Assembly: GCF_030403505.1 (NCBI RefSeq) | Contig: NZ_JAUEMJ010000002.1 | Span: 712,786-776,785 of the forward strand | Source: Glycomyces tritici | GTDB lineage: Bacteria; Actinomycetota; Actinomycetes; Mycobacteriales; Micromonosporaceae | Direction: 5' to 3' | Length of the DNA stretch: 64,000 nucleotides | Shown: one piece after another, positions 28,863 through 38,048 of the stretch | Layout of the letters: every line of letters begins with the position of its first letter | Numbering within the stretch: position 1 is the stretch's first letter | The notes under the pieces: model-generated | Database searches by the model: none | The model's input: only the letters and a program-made list of their open reading frames with translations | What the model was told of the DNA's origin: nothing | Position numbers and translations under genes: made by a program

Positions 28863-29933
28863 ATGTCAGCGATAGCAGTTGATTCCCTGTACAAGGTCTT
28901 CGGCAAAGGCGCCCGAAGCGCCGTCGCCCAGCTGAAGAGCGGCACCCCGCGCGACCAGTTGACGGCCAAGAACGTGACCGCCGCGGTGATCGACCACAAC
29001 TGGTCGATCGAGCCCGGTGAGATCTTCGTCGTCATGGGCCTCTCCGGCTCCGGCAAGTCGACGCTCATCCGGATGCTCAACGGGCTCATCAAGCCCACCT
29101 CCGGCACCATCCGCATCGGCGGCGTCGAACTCGGCTCGCTCTCCAACCGGGAGCTGCGGCGGCTGCGCAGCGAGAAGATCAGCATGGTCTTCCAGCACTT
29201 CGCGCTGCTGCCGCACCGCACCGTGGTCGAGAACGTCGCGTTCGGCCTGGAGATCAAGGGCCTCGGCAAAGCCGAGCGACTGGAGCGCGCGAGGGAGGCC
29301 GTCGAGCTCGTGGGCCTCGCCGGCCACGAGGACAAGCTCCCCGCCCAGCTCTCCGGCGGCATGAAGCAGCGCGTGGGCCTGGCCCGCGCGCTCGCGGCCG
29401 ACACCGAGATCCTGCTCATGGACGAGGCCTTCAGCGCCCTGGACCCGCTCATCCGCCAGGAGATGCAGGACCAGCTGCTCGACCTGCAGTCCAAGCTCGG
29501 CAAGACCATCGTGTTCATCACCCACGACCTCAACGAGGCCATGCGGATCGGCGACCGGATCGCCATCTGCGACGGCGAGGTCAAGCAGCTGGGCACCGCC
29601 GAGGACCTCCTCATGCACCCGGCCGACGAGTACGTCGCCGAGTTCACCGCCGACGTGGACCGCACCCGCGTGCTCACCGCCGAGGCCGTCATGGAGCCCT
29701 GCGGGACCCGGGACACCAGCGCGTTCACCACAGTGGAGTCGGACGTGCCGGTGAACGAGCTGTACGAGCCGGTCCTGAACTCCAAGGCCCCCTTGCTGGT
29801 CGTGGACGACAACGCCGATCCGCTCGGGGTGGTCACGCCCCGTTCCATCATCAAGTCGCTGTCGCACGACTCCGCACCGGACCCCGCCGCCGAGCCCGGC
29901 ACCGCGATCGAAGAGGAGCGCCAGCCCGCATGA
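28863..29933 (+). CDS. proV: Glycine betaine/proline ABC transporter ATPase
   Basis: The 356-residue ATPase has Walker A GLSGSGKST, signature LSGGMKQRV, Walker B ILLMDEAFSALDP and switch His FITHDLNEAM. An N-terminal extension of about 45 residues is typical of ProV/OpuAA. The C-terminal regulatory part is short, with a single CBS-like stretch (APLLVVDDNADPLGVVTPRS), where many relatives carry two full CBS domains. The ATG follows GAAAGGACGAG. It overlaps the permease start as ATGA and powers osmoprotectant uptake. Confidence 0.9.
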   Translation: MSAIAVDSLYKVFGKGARSAVAQLKSGTPRDQLTAKNVTAAVIDHNWSIEPGEIFVVMGLSGSGKSTLIRMLNGLIKPTSGTIRIGGVELGSLSNRELRRLRSEKISMVFQHFALLPHRTVVENVAFGLEIKGLGKAERLERAREAVELVGLAGHEDKLPAQLSGGMKQRVGLARALAADTEILLMDEAFSALDPLIRQEMQDQLLDLQSKLGKTIVFITHDLNEAMRIGDRIAICDGEVKQLGTAEDLLMHPADEYVAEFTADVDRTRVLTAEAVMEPCGTRDTSAFTTVESDVPVNELYEPVLNSKAPLLVVDDNADPLGVVTPRSIIKSLSHDSAPDPAAEPGTAIEEERQPA

Positions 29934-30829
29934 TCGAGTACCTCCGCAACTGGCTCTGGACCTACATCTGGAAGCCCCTGCCCGACATGCCGTTCGGCGA
30001 CTGGATGGAGTCGTTCATCCGCTGGGCGAGGGACGCCTGGGCCGCCGGGTTCGACGCCGTCGACACCGGGCTCGAGTTCCTGTACCTGCATTTGGCGGAC
30101 GGACTGCTCTGGCTCCCTTCGGGAGTCATGGTGCTGCTGTTCGCCGCACTGGCGTGGGCCGCGAAGGGCTGGAAGCTCGGCGCGGGCATCGGCCTGGGCA
30201 TGTTCGTCGTCGCGTGGACTCCGTACTGGGAGGAGACGATGCAGACCCTGTCGATGGTCCTCGTCTCGGCCGCCATCGCGATCCTGCTGGCGATACCGCT
30301 GGGCATCGCCGCCGCCGAGAGCAAGGCGGTCTCGGCGATCGCGCGGCCGGTGCTCGACTTCATGCAGACGCTGCCGGCGTTCGTGTACCTCATCCCGGTC
30401 GTGATGCTGTTCAGCGTCGGCGTGGTGCCCGGGATCATCGCGACGATCATCTTCGCGATGCCGCCGGGCGTGCGCCTCACCGAACTCGGCCTGCGCCAGG
30501 TGGACGGCGAGGTCGTGGAGGCCGGCCAGGCCTTCGGCGCCTCCCCCGCGCGCATCCTCGCGCGCATCAAGCTGCCGCTCGCGCTGCCGACGATCATGGC
30601 CGGGCTCAACCAGGTCATCATGCTCGCACTGTCCATGGTGGTCATCGCGGGCCTCGTGGGCGGCGGCGGCCTCGGCTCGGTCATCTCCGGGTCCCTGGGC
30701 CGCTTGGACATCGCCGCCGGCTTCAACGCCGGCCTGGCCGTGGTGCTCCTGGCGATCCTGCTCGACCGGGTGACGCAGGGCCTGTCCGACCGCACGCCGG
30801 TCGCGCGGGCCGCGAAGCTCGCCCGCTAA
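29930..30829 (+). CDS. proW: Glycine betaine/proline ABC transporter permease
   Basis: The 299-residue inner membrane permease has about seven hydrophobic helices. The binding-protein-dependent transport signature (EAGQAFGASPARILARIKLP) is the contact site for the ATPase. FMQTLPAFVYLIPVVMLF is typical of ProW. The start overlaps the proV stop. Together with ProV and the lipoprotein it forms the complete importer. Confidence 0.92.
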   Translation: MIEYLRNWLWTYIWKPLPDMPFGDWMESFIRWARDAWAAGFDAVDTGLEFLYLHLADGLLWLPSGVMVLLFAALAWAAKGWKLGAGIGLGMFVVAWTPYWEETMQTLSMVLVSAAIAILLAIPLGIAAAESKAVSAIARPVLDFMQTLPAFVYLIPVVMLFSVGVVPGIIATIIFAMPPGVRLTELGLRQVDGEVVEAGQAFGASPARILARIKLPLALPTIMAGLNQVIMLALSMVVIAGLVGGGGLGSVISGSLGRLDIAAGFNAGLAVVLLAILLDRVTQGLSDRTPVARAAKLAR

Positions 30830-30879
30830 TCCCCCGAACCCACCCATGGCGCGCGCCCCCGCGCCGGAGAGAAGGAACG

Positions 30880-31791
30880 ATGCAACGACGTTCGATCATG
30901 AAGGGCGCCATCGCCACCGGCGCCGCGGTCCCGCTGACGCTCGCGGGATGCTCCGTCGAAGAGGAGCCCGGCGAGGCCTCGGCCGAGGGCGTGGACTTCG
31001 GCCTGCCCAAGGGCGAGGGCGAGATCACGATCGGCTACATCAACTGGGACGAGGCGGTCGTCGCCACCGAGCTGTGGCGCCAGGCGCTCACGGCCTCGGG
31101 CTACACCGTCACCGCCCAGGAGTTCACCGAGGTCGGACCCCTGTTCGAGGGCCTGTCCTCGGGCGACCTGGACGTGTTCCTCGACGGCTGGCTGCCGATC
31201 ACGCACCAGACGTACATGGAGACCTACGGCGACCAGCTCGAGCAGCTGGGCACCTGGAACGAGAACGCGGCGCTCACCGTCGCCGTTCCGGCCTATGTGG
31301 ACGTCGAGTCCCTGGCCGACCTCAATGCGAACGCTGACCTCTTCGGCGGCAGGATCGTCGGCATCGAGGCCAGCGCGGGCCTGACCGAGGCGGTGCAGAA
31401 CGGCGCGATCCCCACGTACGGGATCACGGACCTGACGCTGGAGACCTCGTCGACCACGGCGATGCTGACCGAGCTCGACAGTGCGATCGCGGCCGAGGAG
31501 CCGATCGTGGTGACCCTGTGGCAGCCGCACTGGGCGTACGCGAAGTACGACCTGAAGAACCTGGCGGACCCCGAGGTGACGCTGGGCGAGGCCGAGACGA
31601 TCAACACCTTGGCGCGCTTGGGATTCAGCGAGGAGTTCGCCGATGTGGCCGAGGCCCTGGGCACGTTCGCGATGAGCGACGAGCAGCTGGCCGGCCTGGA
31701 GAACACGGTGTTCTCGGAGCACGAGGGCGACGTGCAGGCGGGCGTGGCCGCCTGGCTGCAGGACAACGAGTTCTCGGACCTCGTCGCCTAG
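30880..31791 (+). CDS. proX: Glycine betaine/proline-binding lipoprotein
   Basis: The 303-residue solute-binding protein has a lipobox LTLAGC (Cys24) and is anchored outside the membrane. The family opening ITIGYINWDEAVV and the aromatic-rich DVFLDGWLPITHQTY and VTLWQPHWAY segments fit an OpuAC-type quaternary-amine box. A GAAGGA site precedes ATG 30880; a second Met at residue 7 is less likely. It is the last gene of the operon. Confidence 0.92.
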   Translation: MQRRSIMKGAIATGAAVPLTLAGCSVEEEPGEASAEGVDFGLPKGEGEITIGYINWDEAVVATELWRQALTASGYTVTAQEFTEVGPLFEGLSSGDLDVFLDGWLPITHQTYMETYGDQLEQLGTWNENAALTVAVPAYVDVESLADLNANADLFGGRIVGIEASAGLTEAVQNGAIPTYGITDLTLETSSTTAMLTELDSAIAAEEPIVVTLWQPHWAYAKYDLKNLADPEVTLGEAETINTLARLGFSEEFADVAEALGTFAMSDEQLAGLENTVFSEHEGDVQAGVAAWLQDNEFSDLVA

Positions 31792-31932
31792 CGACGCGAG
31801 CCACCCCTGCGCGTACGGCGCGGGTCGGCGCCGGGGCTCGTCGCCCCGCGGCAGGAACGAGGACTCAGCCGACCTCCAGCGCCGCCCCGCCCGTGCACGC
31901 AGGGCCGCCGCCCCCACAGGCGGTGGCCCCTG

Positions 31933-31964
31933 GTGCGGGACCGGAGTTCCGGTCCCGCACTTTT
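31933..31964 (+). terminator. Rho-independent terminator of the transporter operon
   Basis: GTGCGGGACCGGA/TCCGGTCCCGCAC (13 bp, perfect) with a 2-nt apex is followed by TTTT. Confidence 0.85.
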
Positions 31965-32428
31965 CGCGTGCGGACGCGGCGCCGGCGGATTCGCGCCGAT
32001 GCGCCATGGGACCGGTCGACCCCCGCCGATGCCATTCATCGCGGCCCGGACCTCGGCGGTCCGCCGTTCGACTTCGACACCCGTACCGTGGTCCGCTCGG
32101 CTGCGCCGGGACCGGACGAACGGGACGCACCTGGCGATCGCATCGGACACGTGCCCGCGTTCGACTCGAAATTGTCCTCGGATTCATGCGAAAGTGCTAA
32201 TATGTCAGTGCGCTTCGCGGGCCGCCCCCCTCGCCTAGCGCCTCAGTCCCTGCACGCCTCCCACGCGCGACCGCCGATCCCGCGCTCGGCGGTCGCGTCG
32301 CGTCCTCCACTCGAAGCCGCCGTACCCCACCGCGTTGCGCCCCACCGATACCATCTGCGGAGACCCGCCCCCAACGGCAGGCCGCCACGCGTCATCCCCC
32401 GGCCCGCCGTCGAGCGCTAGGAGACCAC
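31965..32428. other. Non-coding stretch and leader before DUF5685 gene
   Basis: I see no credible gene here. An extended -10, TGCTAATAT (32195-32203), predicts transcription starting near 32210 and a leader of about 220 nt. A perfect 12-bp hairpin CGCGACCGCCGA/TCGGCGGTCGCG lies at 32266-32297 within it. No known riboswitch is recognised. Confidence 0.45.
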
Positions 32429-33586
32429 TTGTTCGGCATGCTCGCGCCCTGTCCGTCCCGCACTCCCGAAGACCTCAAACCCCGCTGGATGGGGCATTTC
32501 TGCGGCCTCTGCCTCGAACTGCGCGACGACGCGGGCCAGTTCGCGCGGCTCACCACCAACTACGACGCGCTCGCCCTCTCCGTGCTCGTCGAAGCCCAGC
32601 AGGGCGACGACGCCGACAGCCGCAACGCCGGCCCCTGCGCCCTGCGCGGCATGCGCCGCCAGCGCATCGCCACCGGAGGCGGCCCCCGCCTCGCGGCGAC
32701 CGCCTCGCTGCTGCTCGCCTCGGCGAAGATCCGCGACCATGTGGAGGACGGCGACGGCTTCGCCGCCAAACCGGGCGCGCGCGGCATCGCGGGGCTCACC
32801 GCAGACCGCTTGCGCACCAAGGCGGCCGCCATCGGCGACTCGATCGAACTCGACACCGCGCCGCTCTTCGCCTTGATCGAGGGCCAGCGCGGGATCGAGG
32901 CGGGCTCCGGGCCGGGCACGCCGCTCACGGCCGTCACCGCGCCGACCGAGGCGGCCACCGCCGAGCTGTTCGCGCACGCCGCGTTCATCGGCGGGCGTCC
33001 GGAGAACGCCGACGCGTTCCGGACCGCCGGGGCGGCGTTCGGCCGCCTCGCGCACCTGCTCGACGCCGCGGACGACTTCGAGGAGGACGCCGAGCGCGGA
33101 GCGTGGAACCCGCTGGCCGCCACCGGTTCCGGGATCGAGGACGCGCGCCTGCTGGCGAAGGGCGCGCTCGCCGACATGAAGCGGGCCTTGGACTCGGCCG
33201 TGATCGTCGACGCGACGCTGACGGAGCTGCTGCTGGACCGCTATGCGCGCCATGCGTTCACGAAGACCTTCGGGGCGACCTGCTCGGCCCATCAGTCGCA
33301 TCAGACCGCTGAGCGGCGCGGGTACCGGGAGCGGCGCGACTACCGCCGCGACCGCCGCTACGAGCGCCGGAGCCGCTACGACCACGGCCACTACCGCCCG
33401 GAGCCGCGGAACTTCTTCGCGGGCCTGTGCGCGTTCACGGTGCTGTGCTGCACGTGCCAGATGTGCTGCCGCGAGGAGTACGAGGGCCCGTGGTCGCGGC
33501 TGCGCCGCGAGGGCTGCTGCCGCGATTGCGACTGCTGCGACTGCTGCCCTTGCGACGGCGACTGCTGCGGGTGCGGCTGCGACTAA
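32429..33586 (+). CDS. DUF5685 family protein with Cys-rich tail
   Basis: The 385-residue protein starts with TTG behind AGGAG and has the family opening FGMLAPCPSR, then WMGHFCGLCLELRD and LTTNYDALALSVLVEAQ. A helical middle region is followed by an Arg/Tyr-rich stretch (about 295-335) and a C-terminus in which 12 of the last 23 residues are Cys. Function is unknown; the tail looks able to bind metal. It stands alone, convergent with the next gene. Confidence 0.8.
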   Translation: MFGMLAPCPSRTPEDLKPRWMGHFCGLCLELRDDAGQFARLTTNYDALALSVLVEAQQGDDADSRNAGPCALRGMRRQRIATGGGPRLAATASLLLASAKIRDHVEDGDGFAAKPGARGIAGLTADRLRTKAAAIGDSIELDTAPLFALIEGQRGIEAGSGPGTPLTAVTAPTEAATAELFAHAAFIGGRPENADAFRTAGAAFGRLAHLLDAADDFEEDAERGAWNPLAATGSGIEDARLLAKGALADMKRALDSAVIVDATLTELLLDRYARHAFTKTFGATCSAHQSHQTAERRGYRERRDYRRDRRYERRSRYDHGHYRPEPRNFFAGLCAFTVLCCTCQMCCREEYEGPWSRLRREGCCRDCDCCDCCPCDGDCCGCGCD

Positions 33587-33660
33587 GGGTTCGCGGCGCT
33601 TGCCGATGCCGTTGGCTCGCAATGCGACTGGCGGCTCGTTGGCGCCGGGATCGCGGCGGG

Positions 33661-33682
33661 GCCTCCGCAGGCGTGCGGAGGC
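33661..33682. terminator. Bidirectional hairpin between convergent genes
   Basis: GCCTCCGCA/TGCGGAGGC (9 bp, perfect) with a GGCG loop lies between the DUF5685 gene and the convergent membrane protein gene. Confidence 0.6.
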
Positions 33683-33730
33683 GGCGTTCGCAGCGAACGG
33701 AGTGGATCGCTCGAACACACCCGCGCTGCG

Positions 33731-34591
33731 CTACTGCGGGGGCTGGGGCCAGCCTTGGGGCGCGGTCGGGCCGTGCGCGGGGGGCGGCTGGAGCGGCGGG
33801 CGGTACGCGCCTGCCACCGGCGGCGGGGATACCTGACCAGGTCTCGGCGAAGCTTGCGAGCCGTCGATCAGTGGAGCGGGCGAGGGCGACACGGGCGGCG
33901 GCACCGCCGCGTCCCTCCACTGGGGAGGCGGCGGCTGGTAGCCGGGGAACACCTGGTCGTCGGTGGCGGCAGGCTGCTCGGCGGCCTTGGCGGACCGGTT
34001 GCCGGGGGTGTCGCGGAGCCACGCGCCCACGCGTTTGGTGAAGACCAGGCCGAGCACGCCGAGGAGGGCGAGGACCTGCACGAGCGCGAACGGCACCTTG
34101 AACACGCCGATGAAACCGGGCAGCGCGCAGCAGCCGAGGAACCCGAGTCCGATGTAGAAGAGCTTGCGCGGGTTCTCGAAGCCGAAGCGGCCCACGCGTT
34201 CTCGGGCGGTCGCCCAGATGAGGACGAGGGTGGCCGCAACGCAGAGGCCCCCGAACACGAGGTTGAGCACCAGCCCTGCGCTCGTGCCGAAGAACCCGGC
34301 GATCGCGGCCGAGAAGGCCAGCGAGAGCAGCACGAGCAGCACGGCGGCGGCCAGGTAGATCCACAGCAGCTGCAGCATCCACGTGACCTGCTTCAGGCGG
34401 CCCTCCATCGGCAGGATGCCCCAGCGCTGCCAGAACGTGGGCGCGGGCGGCAGCACCGGCCCGGTCGGCTGACCGGGCGTGAAGGTCCCGTAAGGGTCGT
34501 GCGGGCGGTACTGGAAGGACGGCGAGCCGGGTCCGCTCTGCTGTGGATTCGGCTCGCTCGCGGGCCCTGTTGCGTAGGGAGGGTTGGTCAT
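33731..34591 (-). CDS. Membrane protein with proline-rich termini, unknown
   Basis: The 286-residue protein has a Pro/Gly/Gln-rich N-terminus of about 50 residues and four to five hydrophobic helices (about 70-185, including LLWIYLAAAVLLVLLSLAF and FYIGLGFLGCCALPGF). The C-terminal 90 residues are rich in Pro and Gln. No catalytic motif is visible. Such proline-rich flanks are common in actinobacterial membrane proteins. It lies just downstream of the RNA methyltransferase on the same strand's far side, divergent in expression context. Confidence 0.65.
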   Translation of the reverse strand: MTNPPYATGPASEPNPQQSGPGSPSFQYRPHDPYGTFTPGQPTGPVLPPAPTFWQRWGILPMEGRLKQVTWMLQLLWIYLAAAVLLVLLSLAFSAAIAGFFGTSAGLVLNLVFGGLCVAATLVLIWATARERVGRFGFENPRKLFYIGLGFLGCCALPGFIGVFKVPFALVQVLALLGVLGLVFTKRVGAWLRDTPGNRSAKAAEQPAATDDQVFPGYQPPPPQWRDAAVPPPVSPSPAPLIDGSQASPRPGQVSPPPVAGAYRPPLQPPPAHGPTAPQGWPQPPQ

Positions 34592-34663
34592 CGATCGGCT
34601 CCGAGGACTGGGGCGGGTGCGGTGATCAAGTTATCGCAACGCCGCCGGTGGCGCCGCCCCCGG

Positions 34664-35845
34664 TCAGTAGTCGACGAGTTCGAACAGGGCGATCGTCTCG
34701 AAGTGCTGCGTCATCGGGAACGCGTCGAAGGCGCGGATGCGGGTGATCTCGTACCCCTCGATCGCGAGGTCCTTGGCGTCGCGGGCCAGCGCGCCGGCGT
34801 CGCAGGCGATGTAGCAGATCGCGCGCGGGCGCGCTTCGCCCAGGGCCACGACGACTTCGGGCCCGGCGCCGCTGCGCGGCGGGTCGAGCACGACGAGGTC
34901 GACCGAGCCGAGGTTGGGCGTGATGGAGGCGACGTCGTCCTCGATGGCCCCGGCGTTCTTCCAAGCGCTGAGGTTCGAGGCGGTGCGGGAGGAGCGGGCG
35001 TTCTCCACGGCCACGACGCGGCCGGTGTCGCCGACCGCTTCGGCGAGCCCGGCGGCGAAGATCCCGGCCCCGGCGTACAGGTCCCAGGCGGACTCGCCCT
35101 CCTGCGGGTTCAGGAACTCGAGGGCGCAGGCGAGGAACGCGGGCGCGGCGGCCGGGTGGACCTGCCAGAACCCGTCGAAGTCGATGGCGTACTCGTTGCC
35201 GCCGACGGTCTGGTGGACGAGTTTGGGGCCGCTCTTGTGGTGCGGGCGGGCGGTGCGGCGCAGCTGCGTGTAGACGGCGAGCTCCTCGTCCTGGGAGTCG
35301 ACGACGCCTACGGCGCCCATGCCGTCCCAGGTCTTGGTGAGGAGGTCGGACTCGCGGATGCGCTCGGTCGCGATCGCGCACTCGTCGATGTGCACGAGGT
35401 CGTGCGACTTGTGGACGCGCAGGCCGGGCTTGCCGTCCTCGTCCACGGCGTACTGCATGCGGGTGCGCCAGCCGAGCGCGCCCTCGTCCCAGGGCAGCTC
35501 CTCGACCTCGACGCCTTCGAGCTTGGCGGGGTCGACGCCGCCGATGCGGGTGAGCTGGTCGAACAGGACCTTGGCCTTGAGGCGGCGCTGCGCCTCGGGC
35601 TTGGCGTGCTGGAAGTCGCAGCCGCCGCACTTGCCGGGTCCGGCGTAGGGGCAGGGGGGCTCGACGCGGTCGGGCGAGGCCTCGATGATCTCGACGGCGT
35701 CGGCGAACGCGAACTTCTTCTTGCGCTCGTTCACCTCGATGCGGACGGTCTCGCCGGGCAGGGCGTGCCGCACGAAGTAGACCTCGCCTTCGACGCGGGC
35801 CACGCAGTGGCCTCCGGCGGCGACGTCCCCAACGGTGACGATCAT
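34664..35845 (-). CDS. TrmA/RlmD-type 23S rRNA or tRNA (uracil-5)-methyltransferase
   Basis: The protein of about 393 residues methylates C5 of uridine in RNA. An N-terminal TRAM-like domain precedes a 4Fe-4S ligand set (CPYAGPGKCGGC plus Cys in HIDECAIA). The SAM domain contains WDLYAGAGIFAAGLAEAVG and the motif DPPRSGAG; catalytic Cys lies in CYIACDAGALARD. Three starts are possible: 35845, 35854 (both ATG) and 35866 (TTG). The AGGGGG block sits 9 nt before 35845, so that one is used. It neighbours the APC permease as in other actinomycetes. Confidence 0.88.
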   Translation of the reverse strand: MIVTVGDVAAGGHCVARVEGEVYFVRHALPGETVRIEVNERKKKFAFADAVEIIEASPDRVEPPCPYAGPGKCGGCDFQHAKPEAQRRLKAKVLFDQLTRIGGVDPAKLEGVEVEELPWDEGALGWRTRMQYAVDEDGKPGLRVHKSHDLVHIDECAIATERIRESDLLTKTWDGMGAVGVVDSQDEELAVYTQLRRTARPHHKSGPKLVHQTVGGNEYAIDFDGFWQVHPAAAPAFLACALEFLNPQEGESAWDLYAGAGIFAAGLAEAVGDTGRVVAVENARSSRTASNLSAWKNAGAIEDDVASITPNLGSVDLVVLDPPRSGAGPEVVVALGEARPRAICYIACDAGALARDAKDLAIEGYEITRIRAFDAFPMTQHFETIALFELVDY

Positions 35846-35992
35846 CGTCCTCATCCCCCTGCTCAATGCTTTCGGCGGCCCGGACCGGGCCGCACGCCAG
35901 GGTACAGGGGATCGCGGGGGGCCGGGACGGCCCTGCGGCGGGGGGCGTCCCTGCTTACAGCGATGTTCGCGGCCGTGTCGTCCGCGGCCGGG

Positions 35993-37966
35993 TCATTTGT
36001 GCACCCGGCGCAGGGGCGGCGGCTCGGTGCTCTCGCCGAGGATCCACGGCACGATGCAGACCATGACGCCCGGCTCGTACTTGAGCTGGCGGCGGATCGC
36101 CTTCGTGGTCTGGTTGTGGAGCAGGTTCGTGGACCAGGTGAAGTAGCCGCGCGAGAGGCGCCCGGGCTGCGGGCCCTGCCCGACCACGTACTCGGGCAGG
36201 TAGACCGTGACGACGTCGCGCGGCGCGTCGCGGCGCCGGGCCTTCACGTAGTCGACGATGGGGCCGGTGATCTCGCGGTACGGGGAGTCGACGACGGTGA
36301 GCGAGACCTTGATGCCCCGCCGCTCCCATTCGGCCAGGAGCTGGCGGGAGGCGGCGGCGTCGACGTTGACCGAGAGGCCGGTGAGCGTGTCGGGCCTGGT
36401 CGCCTTGGCGTAGGAGAGCATCCGCATGAGCGGCAGGTTGACGCTGGAGACGAGCACGATCGCGTGGCTGCGCGCGGGCAGGCGCGGCTTGCCCTGCGGC
36501 AGCTCGATCTCCTCGCGCACGGCCGTGTAGTGCTGCGCGATGAAGCGCATGAGCAGGTAGCAGCCGCCGATGATGAGCACGGCGATCCACCCGCCGCGCC
36601 GGTAGTCGGTGAGCGCCACGATCACGAGCACGACCGCGCACGCCAGTGCGGCGAGCAGCGCCGTGGCGAGGGCGCGGCGGGCCCGGGAGCGGCGGGCCTC
36701 GTCGCGTTCGACGCCGAGGACGCGCCGCCAGTGGCGGACCATCGCGGCGTTCGCCAGGACCATCGAGAGGAACACGCCGACGATGTACAGGCCCATGAGC
36801 TCGAAGGTGCGGCCGCCGAAGAGGACGACCAGGAGCGCGGCGCCGGCGCCGAGGATGAGGATGCCGTTGGAGTAGACGAGCCGGTCGCCGCGCTTGTGGA
36901 GCTGGCGGGGCAGGAGCGAGTCCTCGGCGAAGACCGAGGCGAGCTGCGGGAAGCCCACGAACGCGGTGTTCGCGGCGAGGAGGAGGACCCCGGCGGTGGC
37001 GAGCATGATCGGGGTGACGGCGGCGGGCGAGGCGTTGAAGACGGTGTCGGAGAGCTGGGCGAGCAGCGGGTGCTGGAGGTAGCCGGCCGCGCCCGGCTCG
37101 GCGGAGGACTGGGCGCCGACGAGGTAGGCGAGGACGACGACGCCGGTGAAGAGCGCGAGGGTGGCGCCGCCGACGGCGGTGATCGCGGCGGCGGCGTTGC
37201 GCCCGCGCGGGGGCCGGAAGAAGCGGACGCGGGTCGTGAACGTCTCGATGCCGGTCACGGCCACCGATCCGGCGGCGAAGGCCCTGGCGCACAGGATGAA
37301 CAGGGCCGCGGAGGTCCATTCGCGGTCCTCGGCGGTCGTGGCGCTCGCGGTCGCGGCGGTGAGCTCCTCCCCCGCGCCGATGCGAATGAACCCGGCGATG
37401 AGCAGCGCGGCCACGCCCGCGACGAACGCGACGGTGACGGCGGCGGCGAAGCGGCCGGAGACGCGCAAGCCGCGGAGGTTGAACGCGGCCAGGAGCACGA
37501 TCGCGCCCGCCCCGGCCCATTCCCGCCAGGGGCCGAGGCCGGGTACGAGCACGTCGAGGGCGGCGACCGCGGCGGAGGCCGAGACGGCGACGGTGAGGAT
37601 GTAGTCGAGGACGAGCGCGGCGGCGGCGAGGCGGCCCGCCCCGGGCCCGAAGTTCGCGGCGACCACCCGGTAGTCGCCCCCGCCGCCCGGGTAGGCCTGC
37701 ACGGTGTACCGGTAGGAGGCGATGACGACGACCATGACGGCGGCGACGGCGAGACCGGTCCACACCGAGTACGCGTAGGCGGCCGTCCCGGCGACGCCGA
37801 GGACGAGGAACACCTGCTCGGGGGCGTAGGCGAGCGAGGAGATCGGGTTGACCGCCAGCACGGGTATGGCGTACCGCTTGGACAGCGCCAGCGAGGGCGG
37901 CCGCTGCCCGGAGGCGAACGGCTCGCCGACGAGCAGCCGCTTGAAGACGGACAAGGACCGGGTCAC
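35993..37966 (-). CDS. APC family amino acid permease
   Basis: The 657-residue permease has about twelve membrane helices beginning IPVLAVNPISSLAYAPEQVF and a cytosolic C-terminal domain of about 190 residues. YPGGGGDYRVVAANFGPGAG is a typical APC loop. Substrate cannot be read from sequence; potassium or amino acid transport is possible given the nearby TrkA genes. It starts with GTG. It sits beside the RNA methyltransferase and near two trkA genes, a conserved actinobacterial set. Confidence 0.88.
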   Translation of the reverse strand: MTRSLSVFKRLLVGEPFASGQRPPSLALSKRYAIPVLAVNPISSLAYAPEQVFLVLGVAGTAAYAYSVWTGLAVAAVMVVVIASYRYTVQAYPGGGGDYRVVAANFGPGAGRLAAAALVLDYILTVAVSASAAVAALDVLVPGLGPWREWAGAGAIVLLAAFNLRGLRVSGRFAAAVTVAFVAGVAALLIAGFIRIGAGEELTAATASATTAEDREWTSAALFILCARAFAAGSVAVTGIETFTTRVRFFRPPRGRNAAAAITAVGGATLALFTGVVVLAYLVGAQSSAEPGAAGYLQHPLLAQLSDTVFNASPAAVTPIMLATAGVLLLAANTAFVGFPQLASVFAEDSLLPRQLHKRGDRLVYSNGILILGAGAALLVVLFGGRTFELMGLYIVGVFLSMVLANAAMVRHWRRVLGVERDEARRSRARRALATALLAALACAVVLVIVALTDYRRGGWIAVLIIGGCYLLMRFIAQHYTAVREEIELPQGKPRLPARSHAIVLVSSVNLPLMRMLSYAKATRPDTLTGLSVNVDAAASRQLLAEWERRGIKVSLTVVDSPYREITGPIVDYVKARRRDAPRDVVTVYLPEYVVGQGPQPGRLSRGYFTWSTNLLHNQTTKAIRRQLKYEPGVMVCIVPWILGESTEPPPLRRVHK

Positions 37967-38048
37967 AACCTTCGACCTTACCGGCCGGGGCGCGCCCGCA
38001 GGACCGTCGGCCGGGACCCGGCGCGCGGCGGGCCCCGGCCGGTGCGGC

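Noticed and set aside
31933..32420. Small open frames in the 31.9-32.4 kb gap, including an ATG at 32203
   Set aside because: Arg/Pro-rich, no ribosome site, and the first overlaps a strong terminator; the ATG lies inside the -10.
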